NCBI GenBank assembly: GCA_027886175.1
Contig: JAJNNQ010000024.1
Span: 620,001-684,000 of the forward strand
Direction of reading: 5' to 3'
Origin: Phylloscopus collybita
Taxonomy: Eukaryota; Chordata; Aves; Passeriformes; Phylloscopidae
DNA: 64,000 nt
Shown: in pieces, positions 55,006 through 64,000 of the stretch
Layout of the letters: each line of letters opens with the position of its first letter
Numbering within the stretch: position 1 is the stretch's first letter
Translations under genes and position numbers: made by a program
The notes under the pieces: generated by a model
What the model was told of the DNA's origin: nothing
Database searches by the model: none
Seen by the model: the letters and a program-made list of their open reading frames with translations, nothing else

Positions 55006-56070
55006 TCAGAGGCCGGGGGTGCCGGCGCAGCGCGGGTCGGCGTCCTGCTCGTAGCGGTAGTGGTAGCCCTCCATCTGGTCGCGGCAGGCCTCGCGCAGGT
55101 TGTGCAGCCAGCGCTTGATGCCGCGGCGGTTCAGGTAGAGCACCATGAGGAAGACGACGCCGATGAGCGCCAGCACGATGCCGAAGAAGACGTAGGAGGC
55201 GGTCTCCAGCTGCCCCGCCTCGCCGCCCTCGCCCAGGCCGCAGGCCAGCGCCTCGGGGCGCAGGCGCAGCAGCGCCGTGCCGCGCAGCCCCGGCGGCCCC
55301 GCGCAGCGCAGGCTGCGCGCGTCGAGCACGCGGGCGGCGGCGGCGCGCAGCCAGGCCAGGAAGGGCCGCAGGCCGCAGTCGCAGCTCAGCGGGTTGGCGC
55401 CCAGGCTGAGGCGCAGCCCGCGCAGCTCGGGCGCCTCCAGGCTGCGCAGCTCGGCCGCCGCCAGCCGCTGCAGCGAGTTGTTCCGCAGGTCCAGCTCCTC
55501 CAGGCCGGGCGGCAGCAGCGCGGCCGGCAGCGCCCGCAGCGCGTTGCCCGCCAGCTCCAGGCGCCGCAGGCTGAGGTTGCGCAGCGCCAGCGCCAGCTGC
55601 TCCTCCAGCGGGGCGGCCAGCAGCGCCTGGTTCAGCTGCAGCGTGCGCAGCAGCGGCGCCCCGCCGAAGGCGCCGGCCGCCACCGAGAGCAGCGGGTTGT
55701 GGCTGAGGTCGAGGGTGCGCAGGGCGGGCAGGCCCTGCAGGGCCATGTCCTCGATGGCGCGGATGTTGTCGTGGCGCAGGCGGAGCAGGCGGAGGTCGCG
55801 CAGCGGGCGGGCGGCGAAGGCGCCGCGGGACAGGACGCTCAGGTTGCTGCCGGCGATGCTGAGGTTGTGCACGGCGGCCGGCAGCTCCCGCGGCGGCTCC
55901 TCCAGCCGCTCGTAGCGGCACTGCACCAGCTCCGGGGTGGCCACGCAGTAGCAGGCGGAGGGGCAGGCGGCGGGGGCGGCGGCGGGCGGCACGGCCAGCG
56001 GCAGCAGGGCCAGCCCCAGCCAGGGCAGCCAGCGCCCGCCGCCCGCCGGCCGCGCCTGCCTGCGGGCCAT
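55006..56070 (-). CDS. TPBGL: TPBGL, trophoblast glycoprotein-like LRR membrane protein
   Basis: Type I membrane protein related to TPBG (5T4), which modulates Wnt signalling at the cell surface; the specific role of TPBGL is poorly known. The product is 354 aa from one exon. A signal peptide spans about residues 1-33, an LRRNT cap has C36, C40, C42 and C51, leucine-rich repeats follow (LRLLRLRHDNI, LRTLDLSHNPL, LRRLELAGNAL, LEELDLRNNSL), and an LRRCT cap has C230, C232, C256 and C277. The transmembrane helix is about 291-313 (SYVFFGIVLALIGVVFLMVL), and the tail RRGIKRW...MEGYHYRYEQDADPR is the family hallmark. The tail ends AGTPGL, without the SDV-type PDZ ligand of TPBG, which favours TPBGL. 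The start at 56070 has a strong GGCGGCATGG context; the frame is open upstream only through GC-rich DNA. Composition is extremely GC-rich. Confidence 0.88.
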   Translation of the reverse strand: MARRQARPAGGGRWLPWLGLALLPLAVPPAAAPAACPSACYCVATPELVQCRYERLEEPPRELPAAVHNLSIAGSNLSVLSRGAFAARPLRDLRLLRLRHDNIRAIEDMALQGLPALRTLDLSHNPLLSVAAGAFGGAPLLRTLQLNQALLAAPLEEQLALALRNLSLRRLELAGNALRALPAALLPPGLEELDLRNNSLQRLAAAELRSLEAPELRGLRLSLGANPLSCDCGLRPFLAWLRAAAARVLDARSLRCAGPPGLRGTALLRLRPEALACGLGEGGEAGQLETASYVFFGIVLALIGVVFLMVLYLNRRGIKRWLHNLREACRDQMEGYHYRYEQDADPRCAGTPGL

Positions 56071-56560
56071 GCCGCCCGCTGCGCGGGCATGCAGCGCCGG
56101 GCCGGCCGGGGACCGCTCCTGCCGGGACAGCCGGGGCACGCTCCTGCCGGGCCGGGGCAGCCGGGGGTCGCTCCTGCCGGGCCGCAGCCCCCCCGCCGCC
56201 GCCGAGCTGCCTCCGGCGCCGCGCCCGCACCCGGCGGCTCTGCCGGCAGCGCCGGGCGCGCCGCTGCCCAAATCGGGCCGGGGGGGGGCGGGTGGGGGGT
56301 GGAAGGGGAGGAGAGCGAGGAGGAGGAGAAGGAGGAGGAGGAAGGAGAGAAGGGGACGGCTCGGGGCTGCCCGGCGCTGCGGGATGGGCTGGGGAGCGCG
56401 GCGGGCGGCGGCCGTCGGGGGGAGCTGAGCCGGGCTCGGCACCGAACCCAGCCAGCCCCCGCCGCTGCGGGCTCCTGCGGGCTGGACGGGGCCGGCGCGG
56501 TCCCCTTGCTACCCCAGCAGGGATTAGGGGATGTCGCGGTCCCCACCGAGCCCGGGGAGG
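56071..56560 (-). promoter_or_regulatory. TPBGL: TPBGL CpG-island promoter and 5' UTR
   Basis: CpG-dense DNA continues about 450 bp upstream of the TPBGL start on the minus strand. It includes imperfect ~28-bp duplications (TCCTGCCGGG words, 56118-56185) and a G-run followed by a GAGGAGG stretch (56280-56345). No TATA box is seen. Confidence 0.55.
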
Positions 56561-57119
56561 AGTCGGAGGCTGTCCCGGTCCTTTCCCAGCAAGGTGGGAG
56601 TTGGGGGGCTGCCGCGGCGGGTCCCCCCCAGCCCTGGGGAGGGATGGGGGCTGCCGCGGGGTCGTTCCATCCCAGGGGGGATTTGGGGAATTACCTCAGA
56701 CCCCTTCCATCCCAGGGAGGATTTAGGGGGTTGTCTCAACTCGACTCCAGGCGGAGAGGATCTGGGGGCTGTCCCACTCCCCCTCCAGCCCTGCTCCCCA
56801 TTCCCTGAGTGCCCCACGAGCCGGACACCCCGCAGCATCCCTGATCGGTTATCTCCCTCTGCTCCCAAGCCTGCTAGGTCCCCGCCGGCATCCCGGGGGC
56901 TGCCCAGGGCTGCGGGGCACGGCGGGGTCACAAGCCCCCGGTCACAGGATGGTGTGGGGTGGGTGTGGGATTTTCGGATGCCGGGGCGATGCACAGGCAG
57001 GGACAGGGAGCGCTGTGTTCAGAGCCAGGTGCAGCAGCAGTCGGATCCCATTCGGTGCCTAAATACCTCCACGGACCTGAGCTGGGGGTCACATTCAATA
57101 AACCCCGTCCTGGGCACAC
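56561..57119. other. Upstream of TPBGL, no gene seen
   Basis: G-rich DNA with degenerate ~50-bp similarity between segments containing CATCCCAGGG (56660-56760). No coding gene is supported. Confidence 0.4.
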
Positions 57120-57262
57120 AGAGCCCCAGAATGGTTTGGGTTGGAAGGGAGGTGCCAAGTGCCTCCAGTGCCACCCCCTGCCATGGGCACGGACACTCTA
57201 CTGTGCCAGGCTGCTCCAAGCCCCATCCAGCCTGGCCCTGGACACTTCCAGGGATGGGGGTC
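57120..57262 (-). mobile_element. CR1 LINE 3' fragment
   Basis: CAGAATGGTTTGGGTTGGAA, CCTCCAGTGCCACCCCCTGC, CATGGGCACGGACACTC and CCATCCAGCCTGGCCCTGG are reverse-complement CR1. Confidence 0.85.
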
Positions 57263-58930
57263 TCGTGGATCTTGATTCTTCTCCTCTTCTCTGTCCTTTT
57301 CTCTCTTCCTGACCTTCTCCTCAAAGTATTTCCCCCCTTACTGGGGTTCCTTTTTCCAGAAGCTCACCTGAATTTTACAGGGACCAGGTAAATCGTGGAT
57401 GCTGCTCTGACTGGGTGGCTTGAGCTGCTCCTGAGCACCCTTTGCTGCACTGCCAGAGACTGGGCGCACTCTGTATTTACAGTGATGGTGTCTAACAGCA
57501 GCCAGAGAAACCAAGGAAGCTTGTGGAAGGGGCAGGGGAGAGGAGAGGAGAGGCTCGGGAGCATGCCAGGTTCCTGTGTGCCATCTCCTGTCCCAGTGTG
57601 GGGCAGCAGCCAGGCGGGGTAGTGGGGAGAGCCAGGTGTGCGGTGGGTGGTGCTGAGCCAGCGCTGCAGCGCTCCCGGGGGAGCCTCCTCTCTCCCAGAA
57701 TAGCGCCTGGCAGCCCATTTATCACCTTTAACTGCGATCTATAAAGAGCTGATAGCGCTCTGCAAGACCAGGCAGCGGGTGGGCGAGGTCAGGCCAGGTG
57801 AGCCAGGTCCTGGCAGCTCTCAGTCCTTCTCCGGGCTCCTCGGAGAAGGAGCTGCCGTAAAAAAAGGCAGGCACCTTCCCTCCCGATCCAAAAGCCATAA
57901 AACACGGAGTCTGAGTGACGTTCGAGGGTGTGGGAGAGCGTGAGGCTCTCTGCAGCTGACCCCTCTGACTTTGAAGGGTGGAGATGCTCCAAGGTTTGGA
58001 GGGGATGGCTGTTCCAGGGCCCTACTGCGGCAGGGTGACTTTGGGGACGTGGGGACTCCTGCCTGGTGGCACCACGGTGACTCCCTTGCCTGCTGCAAAC
58101 ACCCTGGGCTTCCCCAGGGATGGCAGGGGGGCGGTGAAGGGGCAGCATCCAGCTCAGCAGAGCTGTGAGCCCTTGGGGAGGTGTGTGCAGCAGCTCCTGG
58201 GGTCCCAGCACCGCCCACCATGCTGTGTGCACAGCTTCAAGCCCCTGATGGACTTGGGCTGATGTGGGAGCCTCCTCCACCCCCCCAACCATCATTCTGC
58301 AGTTGAAGCAGCATTGAAGACTTCCTGTGGTTAAAGGCCGGGAGATTGCAGCTGCCATTGCCATGTCTCAGGATGAGATTAGGTCAGGCTGATGTGATTT
58401 GTTCCTACAATTCCACACAGACCGTTACTCATTGCCTCGTTATCTTCTGGAGGCTTCCAAGGAGAATTGATTGCTTGTGCCATGTCTTTGGTTACCACTG
58501 CCAGGCCACCTGCTCTGTGACATTGCTTCTCTTTCCCCCTCATCGGTGGTGGCCCAGGTAATTTTGGGTTTTGCACCCTGGGGATGTGCAAGCACAGCTC
58601 TGGTTTCTCTCCCACCTTGTCCCACGCTGGGTTTTTTTTTTTTTTTTGTTTCTTTTTGCTGCTGTGCTGCTCTTGTTTGCAGATGGCTTTTTAGTGCAGG
58701 CTGGAACAAAAAGATAGTGAATGCTTTGGCTGGTTCCTTCTAGTGGTAGAGGGAACCATCCCTTCCCTTTCCATCTCTCTGTGTTTCTGCTGCTGCACAC
58801 TGAGGCTGAAGGCTCTCCTCATCCTCCTCTGGGCAGAGAATGGATGGAGAGCAGCTCTGAGACACCCTGGGGCGTGTTGGTGGGTGAAAAACTGGACATG
58901 CTCCAGCCCAGAAACCTTCTGTGCCCTGGG
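57263..58930. other. Intergenic, no gene seen
   Basis: Includes an AT-rich island at 57710-57770 (TTATCACCTTTAACTGCG, CTATAAAGAGCTGATAGCG) that could be a regulatory element, and a 15-T run at about 58632-58646. No gene is recognised. Confidence 0.45.
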
Positions 58931-58934
58931 CACA

Positions 58935-59450
58935 ACATGGGCAGCAGGGCAGGGGGATTCTGCCCCCCTGCTCAGGTGAGACCCCACCTGCAGAGCTGCC
59001 CCAGCCCTGGGCCAGCAGCAGCAGCACCTGGAGCTGCTGGAGAGAGTCCAGGGGAGGCACCAGAGCTGCTCCAGGGCTGGAGCCCCTCTGTTCTGGAGCC
59101 AGGCTGGGAGAGCTGGGGGTGCTCACCTGGAGAGGAGAAGCTCCAGGGAGAGCTCAGAGCCCCTGGCAGGGCCTGAAGGGGCTCCAGGAGAGCTGGAGAG
59201 GGACTGGGGACAAGGGAAGGGGGGACAGGACACAGGCAATGGGCTCAGACTGCCAGAGGAGGTTTAGATTTGATACTGGGCAGGAATTGTTCCCTGGGAG
59301 GGTGGGCAGGCCCTGGCACAGGGTGTCCAGAGCAGCTGTGGCTGCCCCTGGATCCCTGGCAGTGCTCAAAGCCAGGCTGGGCACTGGGGCTGGGAGCAGC
59401 CTGGGGCAGTGGGAGGTGTCCCTGCCAACACTGCAGTTTGAGCCCAGCCA
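58935..59450 (+). mobile_element. CR1 LINE fragment, about 500 bp
   Basis: Same family as 19425-19935: GTGAGACCCCACCTGCAGAG, GCTGGAGCCCCTCTGTTCTG, GGTGCTCACCTGGAGAGGAG, GATCCCTGGCAGTGCTCAAA, GTGGGAGGTGTCCCTGCC. Lacks the last bases of the 3' end. No intact ORF. Confidence 0.9.
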
Positions 59451-60410
59451 TTTACCTTTGCTCAGCAAACAGTCCCTTTGAAATTCACACCTGTGACACT
59501 GGAACTGCTCATTTCAGTGCGGGAGGATGCTTGGAAAAATGCTGGAAAATAAAGAATAAACTTTTTCTATGTTTCCCACGTGAAACTGTTGGAAATGACA
59601 TTTCTTTCCCTTCAAAAAGGTTCTTCCACCTGTATTCGCAGAGGTTTGGCACTGAAGTCCTGGCTTTGCCTTGTCCCAGCTGATTTCTTTCCCTCCCTTG
59701 CTAACACCTCTTGGGATTACGAAAGGTTTTGTACAAATCTGCTTTTAAGCCAAGATGGGAGAGTCCCCGGGCACAGGGCAATGGGGGCCAACTCCCAGAT
59801 GTTGTGTCTTGCTCCAGGGATGCTGCTGGGGCTGCAGGTCAGCCTGGGCCTCCCTGCTCCCCTTTCCCCGTGACCTGGCAGCGATTTCCTTCCCCAGCAG
59901 CAGCAGCAGCAGCTGAAAAGTGGGAAATCAGAGCCGGGCCAGGCTGGGCTGACAAAACCAGACGGGGGGACGGCACATCCCAGTGGGCTGCGGCTGGCCA
60001 TGGCTCTCCCTGCAGGAAGGAACAGCTCCCCCCGGCACTGGCAGCGGCTCCACACCGCCTCCCTGTCCCTCTGCACGGCTCCCGTGTCCGTGTGTCCCCG
60101 CTGGCAGCAGCGGCTCCCTGCCCGGGGACGGGCTGGCTCCTTTGGGCAGCTCCAGCCCCCCCGATGGATCCCTCTGCTCAGCCAGGGAGCCGGCTGGAGC
60201 CGGGCACGGCTCAGCTCTTCCCTGCATATGTTAAGATGCTATCGAAGCTTTTGCATTTCAGCGTTCCAGGCTGGCAAAGGCAGCTGCAGGGGGGAGCCCG
60301 GGGGGCTGCTCCTCCTGGCCACCGGGGAGCAGTGCCCAAAGCCAGCCTTGGCTTTGCTCTGTCCAGGGCCCAACGGAGGAAAGGCCACCCCAGCCAAGCA
60401 GGGAGACAAC
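59451..60410. other. Intergenic, no gene seen
   Basis: Contains a six-unit CAG run at about 59896-59913. No coding or RNA gene is supported. Confidence 0.45.
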
Positions 60411-60557
60411 AAATCCCTCCTGGCAAAGCCACGAGGTGCAGGAGGGCAGGGCTGGCCCCAAATCCCTCCTGGCAAAGCCACGAGGTGCAGGAGGGCAGGG
60501 CTGGCCCCAAATCCCTCCTGGCAAAGCCACGAGGTGCAGGAGGGCAGGGCTGGCCCC
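60411..60557. repeat. 49-bp tandem repeat, 3 copies
   Basis: Three near-identical units start at 60411, 60460 and 60509, each AAATCCCTCCTGGCAAAGCC followed by ACGAGGTGCAGGAGGGCAGG and GCTGGCCCC. Confidence 0.95.
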
Positions 60558-61796
60558 TCGGGCCGGGTACAGAGCCCGGGCTGTGTTTAACTGCTCTGTT
60601 TAAACCACGACATCCGAAGGAGAGAGCACCTTCTCCCCAGGTGCCTGCAGAGCCCCATTACCAGTGTGTGCTGGTAATGCTCTATAAATACACGAGCAAT
60701 AAATAATGGATAACCTGGCTGGGCATTAAAGTGTAAACAGGAGGTGAAGGGCTCTCTCCCATTACCGCTCCCCCGAGAGCCTCCAGCAGCCCTCTCCGAG
60801 CCCGGCTCCACGTTCCCCCAGCTGCAGAGCCCTGAGTCACAGCAGTGACAATAGCATAGATCAGTGGCTCCAGAGTTGGCCAAAACAAACCAAAAATAGT
60901 CCGGGGGGCAGAGCCTCCCTCCCGATGGCCTGCTGGCTTTGCCTGCATCAGCGTTTTTGCCCGTGGCGCTCCTCTGCCTGCAGGGGCTGACCCTCCCAAG
61001 GAGTCAGAGTCCTCTCTCTCCCTGGCACACTCCATCCCAGAAAGCTCGGGAGTGGCCCTGATTTGGGAGGTTTTGTCCCCCTTGGATGCAGCTGAAGTGC
61101 TGAGCCCTGCCGGCTGGATAGGGTCCCCAAAAGTCACCGCCCTGTGGCTGAAGGTGGCCCCGTTCCCAAGCTGGGGGGGATTGTCCCCATCACCACGGTG
61201 AGCGTGCCCACAGATGGTCCCAGGGGGTGGCATGGACACCCACCTGACGTGCAGAGAGACAAGGAGATGGAATGAGTTCATGGATGTGACCTGGGGCTGG
61301 CCATCTCGGGGGAGCCTTGTGCTGAGGGCTGGAGGAGGGGCTGGTTGGAGTCAGTCAGGGTCTGTGCAGCAGGGGGGTCCTGTGCTGCTTCCAGAGGGTC
61401 CTCACAGCCCCAAATCAAAGCAAACCTTCCTGGCACCAGCTGCTAATGACACATCCCAGGGCCCACCGTCCTGCTGGAGAGGAGAACAGGGCTTGGCAAA
61501 CGGGCTGGCTCCGAGCCCTCCTCCTCCTGCAGCCTTGCTCTGCCAGCGCTGGGCATCAATTCATCACCTGGCCGCGTGCAGCTCAGGTGTGCCCCTGCTT
61601 CGGGAGAGAGGAAGGGATGAGCGCCTCCTCTGCCCGGCTTTCCCGGGAGCGGCGGGGCTGCGCTGTGGGAGCCGTGCCAGCCCGGCTCGGGGTCAGGAGC
61701 CGGCAGACCCGGCGTGTCACGCTCTGCCGGGGCTCCTTCCCCTGCCAGGGGCGCTGCCAGCGAGCCCGGGCAGCCGGGCCGGCCGCGGGCAGGCGG
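60558..61796. other. Intergenic, no gene seen
   Basis: An AT-rich patch at 60670-60740 (TAAATACACGAGCAATAAA, ATTAAAGTGTAAAC) may be regulatory. Nothing else is recognised. Confidence 0.45.
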
Positions 61797-61875
61797 GGAT
61801 GCACGGCTGGGCAGGCGGGGATGCACGGCTGGGAGCGGGGATGCACGGCTGGGCAGGGGGGGATGCACGGCTGTG
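61797..61875. repeat. ~20-bp tandem repeat, about 4 copies
   Basis: GGGATGCACGGCTGGGCAGG-type units, four in a row, with small length differences. Confidence 0.92.
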
Positions 61876-62012
61876 CCCCAGGCCAGGCTGGACACTGGGG
61901 CTGGGAGCAGCCTGGGACAGTGGGAGGTGTCCCTGCCCATGGCAGGGGTGGCACTGGATGGGCTTTGAGCTCCCTTCCCACCCAAACCACCCTGGGATTC
62001 TGTGATTTGTGT
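61876..62012 (+). mobile_element. CR1 LINE 3' fragment
   Basis: Sense CR1 3' end: AGGCCAGGCTGGACACTGGG, AGTGGGAGGTGTCCCTGCCC, CACTGGATGGGC, CCACCCTGGGATTCTGTGAT. Confidence 0.88.
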
Positions 62013-63890
62013 ATTTGAGCTGCTAAAAGCAGAAGGAAAATGTCCCCAGAAAAAATTCATGTGTGTGGTATTTCCTGGGTCTTCCCCAGCCCCCTCCAAA
62101 ACCAGGAGCAGTCTGTCAGGGCAAGGGTGTATCTGATAAGGCAACCTTGGCCATGAAGATCCATTCCAAAAGGGAAATAACCGGGATTGCTGGAGTGCAG
62201 GGAGCAGGCACCTCTGCTCACCACTGGTTCCCTCTCCTACCCTCCCCCCTGAACCCTTCAGGCCCGTTCCTGTTCCTGCATTTCCTTGGAGAGCTGCTGT
62301 TTCCCTCTTTTCGGGGTGCCAAACCCCCCTGCAGAGCAGGAGGTGCCCTGAGAGGAGGGTGGGCAGGCTGGCAGGGCAGCCCTGGGGAGCCCACCCCTCC
62401 CAGAGCCCCCCGAGCTTGTGCCCAGCTGGTGGCTGCTGCAAAGCTGCCTGGGCATCCCAAACCCTGGCCTGGAGTGGCAGCCAAGGGGCAATGCCCTCCC
62501 AGAGCTGAGCTGAGGGGCTGCCCAGCTCCCTGCACAGCTCCAGCCTGTGCTTCCCGGGCTGTTCTTCACTGCCAGCCCGCTCAGCTCCTGCTACCACAGC
62601 CAGCAAATGGAAAAGGACAAATTTCCCCAAGCTTGGAACCGGGGGAAGGTCACCATTACTCACCCTGGAGCTGACAATTCCTAATGGAGATGTGACAAAT
62701 GGCACGCTCACCTGGGACCGTGCTCAGCACCTGGAGAATATTGAATTAACACAGCTCACAGACACCCTGAGCTCGGAGCTGGGAACTCCTGCTTTGGATG
62801 CCTGGTGGCAGAGCTGCACTCAGAGCTCCTCCTGTGGGCATGGTGAAGGCAGGAGGGAGAATTCCTCGGGGAATCTCTGTCCTCCAGCTGCTGAAGCACG
62901 GTGATAGGACCTGCTTCTGCATCGTTCAGGTGACATCAATGATCTCCTGGCTCTGGAGGGGGAAAAAAGGGCAGGCACCACCTTGCCAGAGCTCCTTTTG
63001 GCACAAGGTGACTGGGGGTGACCCTCACCAGTCCCAGTCCTGCTCTGGACAGGGACTGGGCAAATGTGGCCTCCTGGGAGATGAGGAGAAGCCAGTGGAA
63101 GAGCTCTGCAAAGAAGAGCACGAGCCCTGGGTGTCCCCAAAACCCTGCATTATAGCTCAGCCTTTCCTCCTCATCTCCCATGGGCAGCAGCACTTCCCTG
63201 GGGCTTGGTGTGGCTCCCACCTGGGGTGGGTGGGAGGGAGGGTGTGTGTGCAGCATCCTGCAGCTCCTCTGGGGGAACCTGCCCCCAGCAGGGGAGCTTC
63301 CTGGGGAATTCTCCCCAAATCCCTGGAAGGCTGATGGTTTCTGAGTGCCAGCAGAGCTCACTGTGATGTTCCCAAGCCCTGCCTGCAGCAGGGATGCTCA
63401 GGGGGGGAAGCAGAGGCCGGTGCTCAGCAGGATTATAAATAACTTGCTGTGGGGCCCTTCCAGCTTCCCCTCTGTGGCAGGCTGGTAAATCCTGCTCCTC
63501 GGGAAGCACCGGAGCATTAGGGAGGGCTGCAAAGCCCCGGGGCCTCGCCTGGGCTCTGCTGACTGAAGCAGAGGCACAAACCCAGCCAGAAAAACGCAGC
63601 CAGCCCATCTTCTTTTCCCAGCCACAGCCATCTGCTGGCTCCAAGTGCACTTCAGGAGACTGACAGACCCAAGCCCCAAACAGGCAAGAGACCTCCAAAG
63701 CTTCCCGAGGCTGGGCTGGGGCAGAGCCTTGGATCCTCTCCCCCCCGTGCTGCTCTTTGTGCTGTTCATCCCAGCAGGGCACGGGCAGCACCTCAGCACA
63801 ATGCTGCAGGCAGGAGGAGGCTGCTTGCAGCAGAAAATGCAGAGAAGGGAGGTGATAACATCTGGTAAATGATCCTTCTCTAATTGCTGC
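62013..63890. other. Intergenic, no gene seen
   Basis: GC-moderate DNA without a recognisable gene. Overlapping open frames on both strands lack domains and codon-level signals. Confidence 0.45.
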
Positions 63891-63914
63891 TTTATGGTGG
63901 TTTGATGGCTGGTG

Positions 63915-63921
63915 TATAAAA
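63915..63921 (+). promoter_or_regulatory. Candidate TATA box at right edge
   Basis: GTATAAAACCCC is a canonical TATA box, preceded by an AT-rich segment (TCTAATTGCTGCTTTATGG, about 63877-63896). A transcript starting near 63945 would run off the window. No coding sequence is visible, so this is only a promoter candidate. Confidence 0.35.
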
Positions 63922-64000
63922 CCCCAGCAAGCTTCAGCAAGGTTGCAGTGAAACCTTCTGAGGAGCCACGGGCTGCTCGGAGGCTGCTGCCCTGGGAGGG

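Noticed and set aside
54440..56808. 596-codon minus and 582-codon plus frames overlapping TPBGL
   Set aside because: They are shadows of the GC-rich TPBGL exon in other frames, rich in Ala, Arg, Gln and Pro without domain structure.

Overview
This window is vertebrate nuclear DNA, almost certainly from a bird and probably a passerine. Its genes have introns with GT-AG junctions, CpG-island promoters and many truncated CR1 LINE copies of avian type, plus one class II (ERVK-like) solo LTR. The GC-rich, minisatellite-dense intergenic DNA also fits an avian chromosome. I see no bacterial, plasmid or phage sequence, no CRISPR array and no complete tRNA or rRNA gene.

Layout from left to right. The first coding exon of POLD3 (minus strand, 368-427) runs off the left edge. 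LIPT2 (plus, two exons, 7431-8722) encodes a mitochondrial octanoyltransferase. KCNE3 (plus, one coding exon, 12290-12592) encodes a potassium-channel beta subunit. PGM2L1 (plus, 14 coding exons, 20840-45854, 622 codons, no frame disruption) encodes glucose-1,6-bisphosphate synthase and has a long 3' UTR to about 49755. TPBGL (minus, single coding exon, 55006-56070) encodes a leucine-rich-repeat membrane glycoprotein. No coding gene is visible from 56071 to 64000, although a TATA-box promoter candidate sits at the right edge (63915).

POLD3-LIPT2-KCNE3-PGM2L1 is the order I know from human 11q13.4, here in reverse orientation. TPBGL next to PGM2L1 is not the human arrangement, where P4HA3 flanks PGM2L1 and TPBGL lies farther away. 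The genes do not form one pathway: DNA polymerase delta subunit, lipoate synthesis, ion-channel regulation, sugar-bisphosphate synthesis and Wnt-type LRR receptor biology are simply neighbours.

The most unusual property is the number of tandem arrays (about a dozen) and how closely several touch splice sites. In PGM2L1 intron 13 the authentic 5' splice site is itself the first unit of a ~30-copy array, so about 20 donor-like copies follow the real one with the reading frame open. In intron 8 the 3' splice site has been duplicated upstream, and one copy gives an in-frame 34-codon extension. A 39-bp array of about 30 units ends about 30 bp before the KCNE3 acceptor. Many long open frames on both strands come from these arrays and from GC-rich exons and are not genes.
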